A stretch of DNA of 64,000 nucleotides from Pomphorhynchus laevis (GCA_012934845.2 WNNJ02001749.1:62001-126000); one strand, 5' to 3'. Counted from the stretch's first letter, positions 41,001-53,340 are shown. Translations and numbers: made by a program. The notes: generated from the sequence alone by a model not told the origin.

Positions 41001-44000
41001 TTAGTATGTTGAATTCCCCAAACGACGGAGGATATTGCAAAGAATGATAATGATATACAATAAGAAAACATCACAATGTAAACGATACTAATTGTACTGG
41101 TTCTTTAATCTAATCACCTCACCCTGATCAAGTTGATTGCACTCCTGCTCATAACAAACCAATCATTACCTAGTCTTAACGAGTCACATTTACACCAAGT
41201 AACAGTCTCAATGCGCATTTTTCTTCATTGTATATGCAGGTATACTCGAAACGATCGAAAAATCATGACCGTTTTCGAGCAATAATTTTTACTAACATAT
41301 CAGAATCTAATTATATGAACATTCAACATCGCCTGAATGATGATCTTATGAGTATTCGCAATGTCCTTTCGAATATATTGTACGATCTACCTCATGACAA
41401 ATTACTGCAAATCAAGCCTCTTCCGTTTAGGAAATACGTGTAGAAAATAACTGCCGCCCAAGGTTCTTAAAAACTTCTAAGATATGGTAAATATGTTGTT
41501 ATGATTCTACGAAATTCTTTCGATTATCAGGAACTCGAATTCGAATTTTACGAGATCTTACAATTGATGAGCGTAATCTACGTCGTTAAACAACAGAACT
41601 TCTAATACAACGCATTAAAGGCGGACAGAATAATCTGACTATTCGGAATTTTCAAGTTGTGCGGCAGAGGAACGTGAATTTAACGCATTAAAGGCGGACA
41701 GAATAATCTGACTATTCGGAATTTTCAAGTTGTGCGGCAGAGAACGTGAATTTAACGCATTAAAGGCGGACAGAATAATCTGACTATTCGGAATTTTCAA
41801 GTTGTGCGGCAGAGAACGTGAATTTAACGCATTAAAGGCGGACAGAATAATCTGACTATTCGGAATTTTCAAGTTGTGCGGCAGAGAACGTGAATTCGAT
41901 GGATTCATTGAAACCACATCTGGTTTTCTTCTGCCGATACCTATGCGTATTCAGTAACTACGACAAGATATACAAGTACATCAGATGATATAGTAGAGCA
42001 TAAGTCTTCTTTGTGGTTTGCTATTAACTGTGTACAGCAGCGAATTGTCAATATTGAAAAACGAAATATAAGCGATTTTTATTATTTGGTACTTTACTCT
42101 AACAGTCTTCTTATCAAGATCGATGAGCTAAGATCAAGGGTAATTGCTCTAATCTTTTGTTGGTTGTGCTAACTGAGTCTTGGCTAAATTCTGATGTCTG
42201 ACGTTACTGATAGTGAGGGTGAATTGGCCAACTACATATGTTATCGGACCGATCGTTGCGATCGGATAGGTAGTGAAGTAATACTGCACATACATTGCAG
42301 TATTGTGGCGACACTACTTGAAGCGAAATCATATCATGATGTTGAAACTTTATGGGCAACAATATCTCTACCCAATCGTCAATCAATCGTCGTCGGTCTT
42401 ATTTATCGTAGCCCTTATGCTACAATTAATTACAACCAAACATGCATTGATATAATCAAATATGTATATGTAATATCGTAATATAACGATACAACCAAAT
42501 ATGTATCGTTATGCCAATATGCACAATCTACTGTTTATAGGTGATTTTAATATGTCACATGTAGACTAAGAAAATTATACACCTGGACCAGAATGTGATG
42601 GTTTCTCGTGTGAATTACTTAATTCTATTAGTAATCTTAAGTTTGTTCAACATGTTCGTCATTTCATAGGTTTTACTGGGAATCAACGGGCTTTACTAAT
42701 GCGTCACTTCTGATAAACAGCTTATAGAAAAAGTTACATATCTCGAACCTTTAGAAGCATCGGATCATTTTGAATTCCTACATAAACTAGACTTTTAATC
42801 CGTAATTTAATATTCAAATTCAATTCAATATTTTAAAACAAATGTGCCTTTAGTTCGTCAGTACCTTTCAATTGTGTACTGTAGACCGCTTTTTCAATAT
42901 ATTCAGTCTCAACATATTCAGTGATGTACAACATGGCTTCAGGAAGAACAGATCTACGATCACCAATCTTGCAACATCAAGACACAGTTGGGCTGATTCC
43001 ATGCGATTAGGTGTTGGACTCGATGTGCTTTTCTTTGATATGTCTAAAGCCTTCGACTGTGTGAAACATGACATTCTACTCTCAGCACTTTGTCACTACG
43101 GTATCAGAGGTCCTATCCTTAGATGGTTGCATTCATTCCTAACATCTCGTTTCTTCGCAGTCAAGATCGGCTGTGTCTTGTCTGAATGACGTCCTATGTT
43201 TGTAGGGGTTCCTCAGGGGTGTGTAATCAGCCAACTACTCTTTAACGTCTACATCAACTCACTACCTTCTGTCATAAATTCACATTATCTTCTGTACGCT
43301 GACGACCTCAAAATATGGCGTTTATTGAATAGTCCCAGTGATGTAACTATACTCCAGAAAGATGTCGAGATCGTTTCTCGATGGTGCAATGCTGTCGGAC
43401 TTAAAGTGAACCCAGCGAAATGTTTCCACCTACATATTGGAAAAGGGGCCTTCAGTGGTAGCTACCGAATTGATGGCTGTCATATTGTAAAGGTCTCGCA
43501 AATGTCGGACCTGATGTGATTGTAACTAGTGACTTAGGCTCCCGCTCTCATGTCGATCATGTTGTAAGCAAGTGCGTTCGCCTCCTCGGTCTAGTACGTA
43601 GAGTGTTCGGTCATCTTCATTCTGTGGGATTGCGTACCCTTTACCAATGCGCAATCCTCCCACACATGCTGTATGGGTCCGTCGTTGCTGACCCTCAGTT
43701 CCAGCTTGAGCTGGACGCTTACGAACGTATTCTCCATCGGTGCACACATTTGGTGCGGTCCGTACGTTTTTTACCTTTTGGTGAACGCCTGTGCTGTCTT
43801 GACGTTTGTGAAAATTTCACTAAAATTTAATGATCTGATTTTCGTGTGGTTCTTGACGACCCTATGCCACTGTTGCAAGGACACGTTTGAGCTAAGAACC
43901 AACGATCGCCTACGTGGTCACAACTATATGCTGAAGAGAAGACGAACCTGCAATAAACGAATATCAACAATCCATGATAGAATTGTACCTATCTGGAATG

Positions 44001-44215
44001 GTTTACCTGCTGTGACTATAAATGGTAACCTGGAGAGTTTTAAACGACGGTTGCGAAATTACCTCAGGATGCGTTGTCATCATGCCTGAATTGCACATTA
44101 TTTCGTTTATTTATTTAATTTTTTAATATTTCTTCTGTTTTTCCTGTTGTGGGCCAACATGTTCGAGCGTTGAAGCTCGTTTTGTTGTCGAAAATATAAT
44201 AATACTGGTTAAATA
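41000..44215 (+). mobile_element. CR1-like LINE, broken
   Basis: Plus strand. ORF1 piece at 41228-41460 (DRFRAIIFTNISES ... DLPHDKLLQIKPLPFRKYV). Then a 72-bp tandem repeat, and the endonuclease from about 42090 (LLVLTESWLNSDV, ANYICYRTDRCDRIG, VVGLIYRSPYA). RT at 42890-43520 (QHGFRKNRSTIT, FFDMSKAFDCVKHDIL, GVPQGCVISQLLFNVYINSL, LLYADDLKIW). C-terminal region to 44090 (LYQCAILPHMLYGS, RGHNYML, RIVPIWNGLPAVTI, NLESFKRRLRNYL stop). Frame shifts at several points and a gap of RT fingers (about 42500-42850). The 3' tail around 44100-44210 has no poly-A but a cttgttgtgggccaacatgt region. Confidence 0.8.
41611..41895. repeat. 72-bp tandem repeat, 4 copies
   Basis: Units start at 41611, 41684, 41756 and 41828; the first is 73 bp, the others 72. 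The last three are essentially identical. In LINE sense the first reads RIKGGQNNLTIRNFQVVRQR, the end of ORF1, so an ORF1 segment has been multiplied. Confidence 0.95.
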
Positions 44216-44224
44216 CCTTTGTAG

Positions 44225-44700
44225 TGGGTATCACTAACGCATGGGAACTGTTTCAAACGGTATTATTGGATTTGCTTCGGCGTTATTCTCCGAACAAAGT
44301 TCGAGAAGTTGGAATGCATAGCAAGCCTCAATTTGATAGTGAGTTTCGTAGAGAATTAAAGTTAAACGTATTGCATTTGTCAAATTTAAGCATGGTCAAC
44401 CAGCTCACAATTCTTTTATTGCTGTTCGCAACCAGTTTACATTCTTGAAACGGCAAAAACGACGAAATTTCGAAGAGCGATCGGCTCAACAATCGGTCTT
44501 TAATCCGAGCTCTTTCCTAAATGTGGAAAATCTTCCGTAGAAAATAGTGACATCGCTAATGCCTTTGCCAATCATTTCAAATTGATTTCACAGCGCTCAA
44601 ACTTACAAATAGTCAATATTCCTGATATCTTTTTCTAGTATTTTTTATTTATTTTCCGTTGATGATGTAAGACGCGAACTAAATAATCTTAAATCAGCAG
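44225..44700 (+). mobile_element. CR1-like LINE, left half interrupted by Ty3 nest
   Basis: The plus strand reads LLDLLRRYSPNKVREVGMHS, VKFKHGQPAHNSF, FLKRQKRRNF, then IANAFANHFKLISQ and VDDVRRELNNLKSAGSAK. This is the endonuclease-to-RT region of a CR1-like LINE. It stops at about 44700 where Ty3 sequence begins; the continuation appears at 53060. Confidence 0.7.
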
Positions 44701-44704
44701 GGTC

Positions 44705-47700
44705 TGCGAAATACATCAACATTCGAGTCCGTTTGTCTAGATGTGGTTGATATCTCATAGTGTTGTTCGTCTCCATCATGTTCCTCTGGATTCCTATGGT
44801 TAGTCGTATCTTGAATATTCTTACTCTAATTGAACTGGTATCACTTGTATCATGATGACTTTCGACCAACTCCTAAGTATGTTGATCGTCTGGAGTACAT
44901 ATAGTGAATTCCTTGTTGATCGGATCAGGACTGGTACTTAGTTAGATTTCGTTCCTTTCCGTGTATGTCTCTTTATCTGTATTAAACGCGTCCCTATAGT
45001 TATGAACCCTACTATGAAACATATCACATGGTCCATGATCCTTGATACACGAAACAAGTTGTTTAGTCGGCACTGTCAATTCGCATCCATCACTTAAGCG
45101 GATGAGGGCGTAATATGGACTGGCCTTAATTTTATCGACTATCTACACTAAAGGATCGTACTTACTCGTGCGATTTTGTTTCTTCAATAGCACGGGACCC
45201 GAAGAAAGTAGCCATGCCGGAATACTCCATCCAGTATAGGAACGGCGTTGAAATCTCAGAAACCTTTCGTGAGGAGCTTCTCCTGTTTGAGTACATAGGA
45301 GAGAACGAATTGAGTGAAGCGCAGTTGAAAGGAAACTTTCCCAATGCTCCATGGACAGTCGACGAGTCCGATGATCAAGTTCGATGCGTCACGACAGAAT
45401 TTCGTTATATCTCTCCATCTGATTATTGCCAGTGGCGTTGTAAGGTGTGCTTCTGCTACAGGCAACACTGTTTCTGCATAAATAATCAGATAATTCGCGA
45501 AATATGAACGAGGTTCCTCTATCGGAATGTACAAACGAGTGTGTACCGAATAGTGCGAATATCTGACTCAGACACTTTATCACCGTTTTGGCCGACATAT
45601 CGGGACAAGCGAAGCCAAATGGGAATCGCGAGAATTCGTCCACCATTACAAGCAAATAACGATTTCTAGAAGTTGATGACATCAGTTCCTTACAATCGAT
45701 TGATATTCTTTCAAATGGTTGCGTAGCCTTAATCGGAGAAATTCCAGGAGAACGATGGAATGACGGTCGAATTTCACCACACGCCGCAGTCCCCTACTAG
45801 CGCTTAACTTCATCGGTCGAGAATGGCAGGTTGTGTGATCGGACAGTGTGTCAATCGTGTAATACCAGGATGACATAGGGTATCATGAATTAAACGTAAC
45901 TGAGATATAGACGTTTTAATTGCCGCACAACGCATTCTATACATTGCTTCTGCTAAAATGTTATCATCTTCGCGACGATACGTAATGTGAAATTTGAACG
46001 GGGACAATTCTAATCTCTATCGGATTAATTTTTCGTTCTTTATATGACTTCGATTGTTTGATTAAACGAACGCCACGCTTCGTTGAACTGTTGTAATTTC
46101 AAAATGACGACCCAATAAGTAGTGTCTCCAATGTTTAATACTTTCTACAATAGCTAGAGCCTCCTTCTCTATAGCAGCGTAATGTTTAGCTCCATCATGT
46201 AAGGTTCTAGAGAAAAATGCAACTGGTCGGTTTATCTGAATCAACACTGCCGCGATACATGAATCCGATGCATCTGTCTCGACCGTAAACATTTTTTTGT
46301 TCATCGATGTTAGCCATTGTTGCCTTCATAATTTCTTGTTTGAGATTATTGAATGCTCGTAACGCATCGTCACACAATGGAAACGAATCGGATATTATAA
46401 GCAGTCGAAATTTCTCAGAGAAACTACAAATCCACCTGGAATAGTGGGCAAACAACCCGAGTACTCGCTTCTTTTCAGTTGACGTACACGGTGGTTCCAT
46501 ATCTATGAGTACTTGTACGCGATCATTGTCTGATCGTATCTTGCTGAAAGTAATGACATAACCTAGTTTCCATCGTGGACTCTGCACCACAAAAACTTGG
46601 GCCCTCTTGGTGATCGACTGGGCTCTATAATATTCTCTTTAAGCATCCAATCAACTTCTGATTGAATAAATCGAATATGCTCGAAACTGTATTGTCTTGA
46701 TCTGGTGACTACAGGTTCATTATTGGTTACCAACGACGCAAACAACCGAGGTGGATCGACTTTCATCCTTGATAAGGCATTGAGATACAATGGACGGTTT
46801 GTACCCTTAAAGTTCATTGTAACGGACTCGTAATTCGGCATAAATGGATGACCTAGTACGACGTCGTAAGTGAGGTCAGGTAAACAGAGCAGGTGTATGC
46901 CATTTTTGTTGCCGTTTGGAAGTTGAACGATATCAGAGCAGCAAACAACCGTTGATGTTTGGCCTTTCGTCGCCATAGACACCGTTTTTCTACATGGTGT
47001 AATATTCAGCTTGAGCCAATTTACGAGCTTGAAGTCGATAAAGTTCCCGGAGCTGCTAGTGTCGAAAAGTGCAATCACATCACTACCGTTGACTTTGATG
47101 GTTTGTTCGGCTATATGAAGGTCATGTTTACCCATAAATCTGAACAGCACTGTTGTCAAACGCGAATCGTTATGATGAGTGTCGATCATGTTGATACAAG
47201 ATTTCTGTTTCGGTTTCAAGCGACATACTTTGGAAAATGTCCAACTTTACCGCGCCCATTACATGTGCTATTACGCACAGGACATGCCGATCTCACGTGC
47301 CACCCTCGCCCGCAAAAGAAACAAACCTTGGTTGTTGCAGCGAGAACAGCAGGATCATTTGTTGACTGATTCTGTTCTCAACCCTCATCATCCGCATATA
47401 TAGTGTTAATCTGAAAATCTCGCAATGGCTGACTTTGAGAATAGCTGGCGGAATAAAGTTGAGCCATTTCCAGAGTTCTCGCTTTTGAATATGCGTCATC
47501 AAGATTGAGGTCACTGCATTCTAGAATTCGTTGTAGCATGAACTTCGACTGAAGATCTGCCACGAAATTCCTTACACAGGGTTTCCTGCGAATCAATGAA
47601 TTGATCGATTGATTCTATATTTGGCTGTCTACATGTGCTTAACTTATGTCGCACGAAGACCTCGATTCGGGGCTTTACGTATAGATGTTCCAATCGATCC

Positions 47701-47715
47701 ATTGCTGCGTCGAAC
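44705..47715 (-). mobile_element. Old Ty3/Gypsy element, fossil
   Basis: Minus strand. Gag (about 47700-47300), aspartic protease region, reverse transcriptase, RNase H and integrase with its core and C-terminal parts down to about 44705. It is clearly related to the element at 48606-52433 but much more diverged. The RT is only partly present. Broken, with roughly ten or more interruptions. No terminal repeats could be matched, and the gag end is cut where repeat Y begins. Older than its neighbour. Confidence 0.8.
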
Positions 47716-47734
47716 GACTCACATTTGCATATAT

Positions 47735-48600
47735 ATAATCAAGAATTTTGCCAAAAACCGGTGTTTGATTACAAGCAGATCCGACTTCGTTATCACACCT
47801 AGACTATCTGATGGTAGCTGGCAGCACTCATCAGTAGGGTGAACCACCATCAGTCCTTTCGGCTGCCTTGTGATATATTTAAAAGGCATCTCCGAGAATT
47901 CGCTGACGTGGTAGCATGGGCATTGCCTCTTTAAACAAACCACATGCTTTCCGTATTATCCTTATTTATTCGGCAGGAAATTTTATTGCTGTCGTTGGTT
48001 AATTTCTCATAGGATCCTTTGAGGATACATTTTTATAATTTAAGAGCTGAATGGTTTACACTGTGCTCAGGGTGCTTACCATCACATCGTCTAGGAGTGA
48101 TAAGAAGTCTGATCTGCTTGTAATCGAACTCCGGTTTTTGGCAAAATTCTTGATTTTAAAACTGTAGCTTGTAAGCGCCCGGAGCATAGTGTGAACCATT
48201 CAGCTCTTAAATTATTATATATATAATTTTATATCTGACTGTGTTAAACTGTGCTTCGGAAACTAATAAGCTTCAGTTTCATAATTGTAGATGTTGCCAA
48301 AAACCGGAGTTCAATTACAAGTAAAGCAGACTCCCTTATCACTCCTAGGACCATGCTACCACGTTAGCAAATTCTCGGAAAGCCTATTTAATATATCACA
48401 AGGCAGCCGAAACGACTGATGGTAGTTCACCCTACTGATGAGTGCTGCCGGCTACCATCAGCTCGTCTAGGAGTGATAAGGAAGTCTGCTCTACTTGTAA
48501 TCAAACTCCGGTTTTTGGCAACATCTACAATTATGAAGCTGAAGCTTATTAGCTTCCGGATCACAGTTTAACACAGTCAGATATAAAATTATAACAATGA
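47735..48600. repeat. Cluster of repeat Y copies in alternating orientation
   Basis: 47735-48020 is plus. 48035-48217 is a palindromic variant with 33-bp inverted ends (taagagctgaatggtttaca ... against gtgaaccattcagctctta). 48225-48348 is plus (first third). 48350-48600 is minus. Copies share cggtttttggcaacatctac, gagtgataaggaagtctgct, ctaccatcagctcgtctagg and the CTGATGAG / CCGAAAC module. Confidence 0.75.
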
Positions 48601-48605
48601 ATCAT

Positions 48606-48676
48606 TGAACCGAGGCGAACAACAACAAAAGGCTTTATGCGAACATCTGAAAACATAACATATAAATATCAGTACA
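48606..48676 (-). repeat. 3' LTR of Ty3 element (71 bp)
   Basis: tgaaccgaggcgaacaacaa ... atatcagtaca; identical to 52363-52433. The pol stop codon lies within its first bases (minus sense). Confidence 0.85.
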
Positions 48677-51350
48677 TTCTCCCAACGATATAATCAGACA
48701 AATAGTTTGGTGATCGACACATACGTGTCGATCGTCGAAATTCCATTGACGGGATCTGCTGTAGATCTACTTGTTGCTCTTGACAATCGTGAACTTTATT
48801 CAGATCATAATTCTCATTAGGTATATGCGACGCTGAGCTTGTAGCACTGTTATTTGAATCCACCTCTGTTTGTAAATTGTGGATATCCGGAGTAAACATT
48901 GCAGGGGGTGAATCGTCCATCTGGCAATTTTGAGATATGTTGGATTCTTCGAATACATTTTGATTACAGTTATTGGGAGCTAGATATTGAGTTGAAATGT
49001 GAGTCTCTTTTCCATTAGGGTATCGAACTAGAGCGTAGTTATCGTTGGCATGAATAAGCTCTGCGCGATCTACAAGTGGATCGTTTTTACTAATACGGTT
49101 GAAATTCTTTACAAAGATAGGTCCAGGATTGGTTAACCACTCAGGTAAGCTGACTCCCTTAGCTAATCTGCGATTGAATTTGAATATACGTTCATGAGGC
49201 GTTTCATTAGTCGAAGTGCATAAAAGAGATCTGATCGAATGAAGTGCCTTTGGAAGTGTTGTTTCCCACCGTTCGATTGGAATCTTATTATTATGATGAT
49301 ACAACCGTATCACGTTCCATATCAACCCGTTATAGCGCTCAATCTGGCCATTTTAGGTAGGATGGTAGGGAGTGCAATATGATAGCGTGATTCCCAATGT
49401 CAATAAATATTTACGGAACTCTACTGACGTGAAAGAAGTACCCCGATCGGTATGGATATTCTCAGGCGTGCCAAATAATGCGAACAACGACTCAAGACAC
49501 TGAATTACCGATCGAGAACTGGTGTCAGCACAGGGAAACCCAAAGGGAAATCGGCTATATTCATCTACTATAGATAAAATATATCTTTTCTTACTCAAGC
49601 TGGGCAGCGGGCCTTTAAAATCTAAGGACAAACGCTCCCATGGTTTACTGGCTTTAATCAAGGTACTTCGAGGGGGTTTATAAAAGTGAGGTTTCAATTC
49701 GTTGCAGCTAGGACAACCTTTGATGACTTTTCTAACATCTTCAATAGAATACGGAAAATTTCGATGACGTACATAGTGCCACATCCTTGTTACCCCAGGG
49801 TGACACAAATGATCATGCATCCTTTCGAGTTCTTTTAAATCACTCGTGACTGATCCTAAAGCAATTCGAGACATAGCGTCAGCTACCTGATTTTCTTTGC
49901 CGCATCGATATGACACGTCGAACTGATATTCGGACAATTCTATTCTCCAACGATTGATTTTGTCATTTTTGATCTTACTGTAATGTTTATTTGAGAACAA
50001 AAATGCCACGGATTGTTGATCCGTCAGAACGGTGAAATGTCTACAGGATAAATAGTGACGCCAGTATCTTATAGATTCTACTATGGCTAGTGCCTCTTTC
50101 TCAACAGCTGGATATTTCATTGCGTTCTTATCCAGAGTACGTGAGAAGAATGCGACTGGTTTAAAATTTTGAGACAAAGTAGCACCGATCGCAAAGGCAG
50201 ATGCGTCTGTCTCGACCACGAATGGGACTGAGAAATCTACTTTAGACAATGTAGTTGATGCAAGGCTGTGTTTCAGACTTGCAAATGATTCTTTTGCATG
50301 AAGAGACAGCGGAAAAGATACAGTTTGTGCTAAAGGTCGAACGACATTTGAAAAATTCTTTATCCATCGAGAATAGTGTACGAACATTCCTATAATACGT
50401 TTAAGTTCGACTAATGATTTTGGCTCAGGCATTTCCAATAAGGGTTTGACACGATCAGGGTCAGGTGAAATGCAACCGTTATCTATCTGGTAGCCAAGAA
50501 AACATACCTTAGAGACTCCGAAAATACATTTTGACGTATTTAAAGTGATATTATATTTCTTAGCAACTTCTAAGAAGCGATCAAGATTCCTTTGGTGAAG
50601 TTCCTTTGTTTCACCGCCGATAATAACATCATCCAAATAAGCGTACGTAGATTCAAGATCCTCTTCCTCGATTAACTTAGCGATGATACGTTGGAAAGCC
50701 GCCACTGCATTTGTCAATCCGAACGGTAGGCGTTTAAATTGGTACAAACGACCATTAGCTTCAAATGCAGTGTAATGCCTCTCATTCTCCTGAATGGGAA
50801 CCTTATGATAAGCATTCTTTAGGTCTAATCGACTGAAACGTTTGAATGGAGATAGCTTATCAATGAATTCGTCAATCCTGGGAAGAGGGAAGCCGTCAAG
50901 ATGAGTGAATCGATTCACCGTCAAACTGTAATCTATTACCATTCGCACTTCGCGACCAGGATTTTTAACCAGGACAACTTGTGCACGCCACGGAGACGTG
51001 CTATTCTCGATGATACTGGAATCTAATAGGCGTTTTACCTCGGCTGCGATAAAACAGTTATCTTCTGGAGTTCTTCGACGAGATGGAATTGCAACAGGTT
51101 TTACCGCTTTGTCTAGGAATTGAAATAGAGACGGGGCTTCAACTTTCATTTCCCCAACACCTGCAACAACGACCAAAGGACGTTCTACTCCGTTGAATTC
51201 TATGGTCACCGTCGAGTGTTGACGAAGAAAGGGTACACCGAGGATCACATCTGTTACTAGGGTGGGGAGAATGAAGAATTTTACATTTCGATAGAAACGA
51301 TTGTTTAAAACAACATCGGCGAATGTACAATGTCTTAACTCACAGGAAAA
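48670..51350 (-). mobile_element. Pol region of the 48.6-52.4 kb Ty3 element
   Basis: Protease motif region near its start. RT has RVDRLDLKNAYH-like FSRLDLKNAYHKVPI and TYAYLDDVIIGG. RNase H has FVVETDASAFAIGA. The integrase zinc finger HDHLCHPGVTRM ... CPSCNELKP is followed by LSLDFKGPLPSLSKK and NIHTDRGTSFTS. A Ty3 RT-RH-IN order. Confidence 0.85.
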
Positions 51351-52343
51351 TTAAGATGCAGCGAGAGAAACTTTTAAATTTGTGGATTTTCTCACAAGCT
51401 TGCACTTTGTAGCAACATCACTTCTGACAATATTAAATGAACTTCCAGAATCGATCATCCCGCTTACTGAGATATTATTCAAACTTATAGTGGGCTGGAT
51501 TAAGTTTGATGATGACGCGTTTGTTGTGCTTATTGAATATAAAGACGCAGACGTACCAGAATTTCTTGAACGGCACATGTTAGAAAAGTGTCCTTTCTTG
51601 CTGCACGTATGACAGGTAGCGTTGCGAGCAGGACAGTTACTCCGCACGTGGCGGTTTCGACCGCAAAAGTAGCATCGCTCTTGACTTTTGATTGCGGAAC
51701 ATTCTTGTTGTGTTTCCGAATCATCTCTGGGTAAATTTGTCAACTGCGGTGGATTAGCATAGTTAATCATAGATTCCATATTTTCAGATTGAGTGATATC
51801 CCGTGAAGATAACCGGAATTCCGATGCTTCAGCCTGTGCCAACTCGATTGATCGAGCGATCCGATAAGCACTCTCTTTGTTAAGATCGACGGTTTCAAGT
51901 AGACGTTCTCTGATCGATGTGGAAATAATTCCAGCCACAAAAGTATCCAACAACAAAGAATCTCGATGTTCTCGTGAAGTTACATCTTTGAACTTGATTT
52001 GACGGGCAACGGATTCTGTCGTTTGAATGAACTGGTCGATTGTCTGGTTTTCGGCTTGCTTCAAATTATGCAGCTGATGTCTTGCATATACATCTCCCCT
52101 GTCCTTTATAAAACTTCTACTTAACGTATCGATCGCGATATCATAATCATCGACTCCTTCGATAATATCATAAAGGATTGGAGAGATGTGGTTGATCAGA
52201 AGGTCAAGCTTTTGTTGGTTTGTGACATCTTCAAGAACTCGTACAAACGCATTGAATCTTTGTAGCCAATGACGCCAAACTTTTGCCGAATCAATCCCAT
52301 CGGTTAAAGCATCTAGGATCGCTGGTTTGAGTAGCTTGTCCAT
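51351..52343 (-). mobile_element. Gag region of the 48.6-52.4 kb Ty3 element
   Basis: Open for 330 codons. Capsid-like region (VWRHWLQRFNAFVRVL, LLINHISPILYDII), then knuckles CYFCGRNRHVRSNCP and CHTCSKKGHFSNMC. Confidence 0.85.
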
Positions 52344-52362
52344 TCACAATGTTCGCATAAAT

Positions 52363-52433
52363 TGAACCGAGGCGAACAACAACAAAAGGCTTTATGCGAA
52401 CATCTGAAAACATAACATATAAATATCAGTACA
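52363..52433 (-). repeat. 5' LTR of Ty3 element (71 bp)
   Basis: Identical to 48606-48676. Gag starts only about 20 bp inside it, leaving little room for a conventional tRNA primer site. Confidence 0.85.
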
Positions 52434-52439
52434 ATCATT

Positions 52440-52806
52440 CAAATAGATCCTGTGAGAAAGCAAGCAACGACAGCAATTAAAATTTCCTGCCGATTAAATT
52501 AGGAAGATGGAAGATCCGGAAAGCACATGGTTGGTTTAAAGAGGCTAGGCCCATGCTACCACGTTAGCAAATTCTCGGAAATGCCTATTTAATATATCAC
52601 ATGGCAGCCGAAACGACCAATGGTACTTCACTCTACTGTTGAGTGCTGCTGGCTACCATCAGCTCGTCTAGGAGTGATAATGTAGTCTGCTCTACTTGTA
52701 ATCGAACTTCGGTTTTTGGCAACATCTACAGTTATAAAACTGAAGCTTATTAGCTTCCGGAGCACAGTTTAACACAGTCAGATATAAAATTATAACAATG
52801 TATCAT
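52440..52806 (-). repeat. Repeat Y, full-length copy
   Basis: Minus orientation: from ataacaatgtatcat at the left through gtagatgttgccaaaaacc, CTGTTGAG-type box 1, GCCGAAACG box 2 to tttctcacaggatc near 52450. The most complete copy in the window, about 365 bp. Confidence 0.65.
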
Positions 52807-52816
52807 TGAACCGAGG

Positions 52817-52885
<69 letters not shown>

Positions 52886-53056
52886 ATCGGACTGACATGA
52901 TTGACCAACACATCCAATCGATTGTTTGCTTGAAGCTCTATCATCGATGTCAAATATTTCGAAAAGCGACGTTTCTAGTGCGCCCAGAGCAACGAAGCGT
53001 CCACATCGTTGGGCTGAGTTGCCAGAGCTTCCGATTTGAAAATCTTGTCCATTTAC
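52807..53056 (-). mobile_element. Third Ty3 relic: LTR tip and gag start
   Basis: tgaaccgaggcga at 52807 is the LTR edge of the same family. 53056-52882 encodes the beginning of gag (MDKIFKSEALATQ ... NNRLDVLVNHVSPIVY), matching the start of the 52.3-kb gag. A fossil with most of the element absent. It follows a repeat Y copy just as the larger element does. Confidence 0.65.
52819..52881. repeat. (TA)n microsatellite, about 63 bp
   Basis: Uninterrupted TA dinucleotide run of about 31 units. Confidence 0.95.
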
Positions 53057-53059
53057 ATT

Positions 53060-53340
53060 TGTTTAATAAATTGTACTAACGGGAGCTTTATTAAACAATT
53101 TACAAAACAGAATAATAAGTTACTGTTCATAACATATATCAGTTCAATTATTAGACCTTTGTACAAAAAATGTGATCTTTCTTATGTCGACAATTACAGA
53201 ACTGTAAGTTTAACATGTGTATGTTGTAGAGTCGTGGAGAAATTGTTGTATTGATATATAAGCAAATATTTGGATTCCGAATAAGAAGAACGACCGTTCT
53301 ACAGTAACTAATTTACTGGTGGCTTAGCATTCATTGGCTG
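53060..53340 (+). mobile_element. CR1-like LINE, right half after the Ty3 nest
   Basis: The plus strand reads GSFIKQFTKQ, IIRPLYKKCDLSYVDNYRTV, SLTCVCCRVVEKLLY, then GFRIRRTTVL. This is the RT finger region (IxPLYKKGDxxxVxNYRPVSLTxVxxKxxEK, HGFRxxRST). It directly continues the LINE region that stops at 44700. Confidence 0.7.

Larger units (their letters stand above)
48606..52433 (-). mobile_element. Ty3/Gypsy retrotransposon with 71-bp LTRs, fossil
   Basis: 3828 bp on the minus strand, bounded by identical 71-bp direct repeats that begin TG and end CA, and by a 5-bp target duplication atcat (48601-48605 and 52434-52438). Parts: gag (52343-51351) with two CCHC knuckles; protease; RT with the YLDD site; RNase H; integrase with an H2C2 zinc finger and the D,D,E core; C-terminal region to 48670. 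It is nearly whole but broken, with about two interruptions. The identical ends suggest a recent insertion. The LTR is unusually short for this family. It inserted at the edge of a repeat Y copy. Confidence 0.9.

Noticed and set aside
41639-41917. Repeat protein with 24-residue units
   Set aside because: Antisense reading of the 72-bp tandem repeat inside a LINE ORF1.
48669-52343. Host gene with zinc knuckles and protease
   Set aside because: Flanked by identical terminal repeats and a target duplication, with RT, RNase H and integrase; a Ty3 element, not a host gene.
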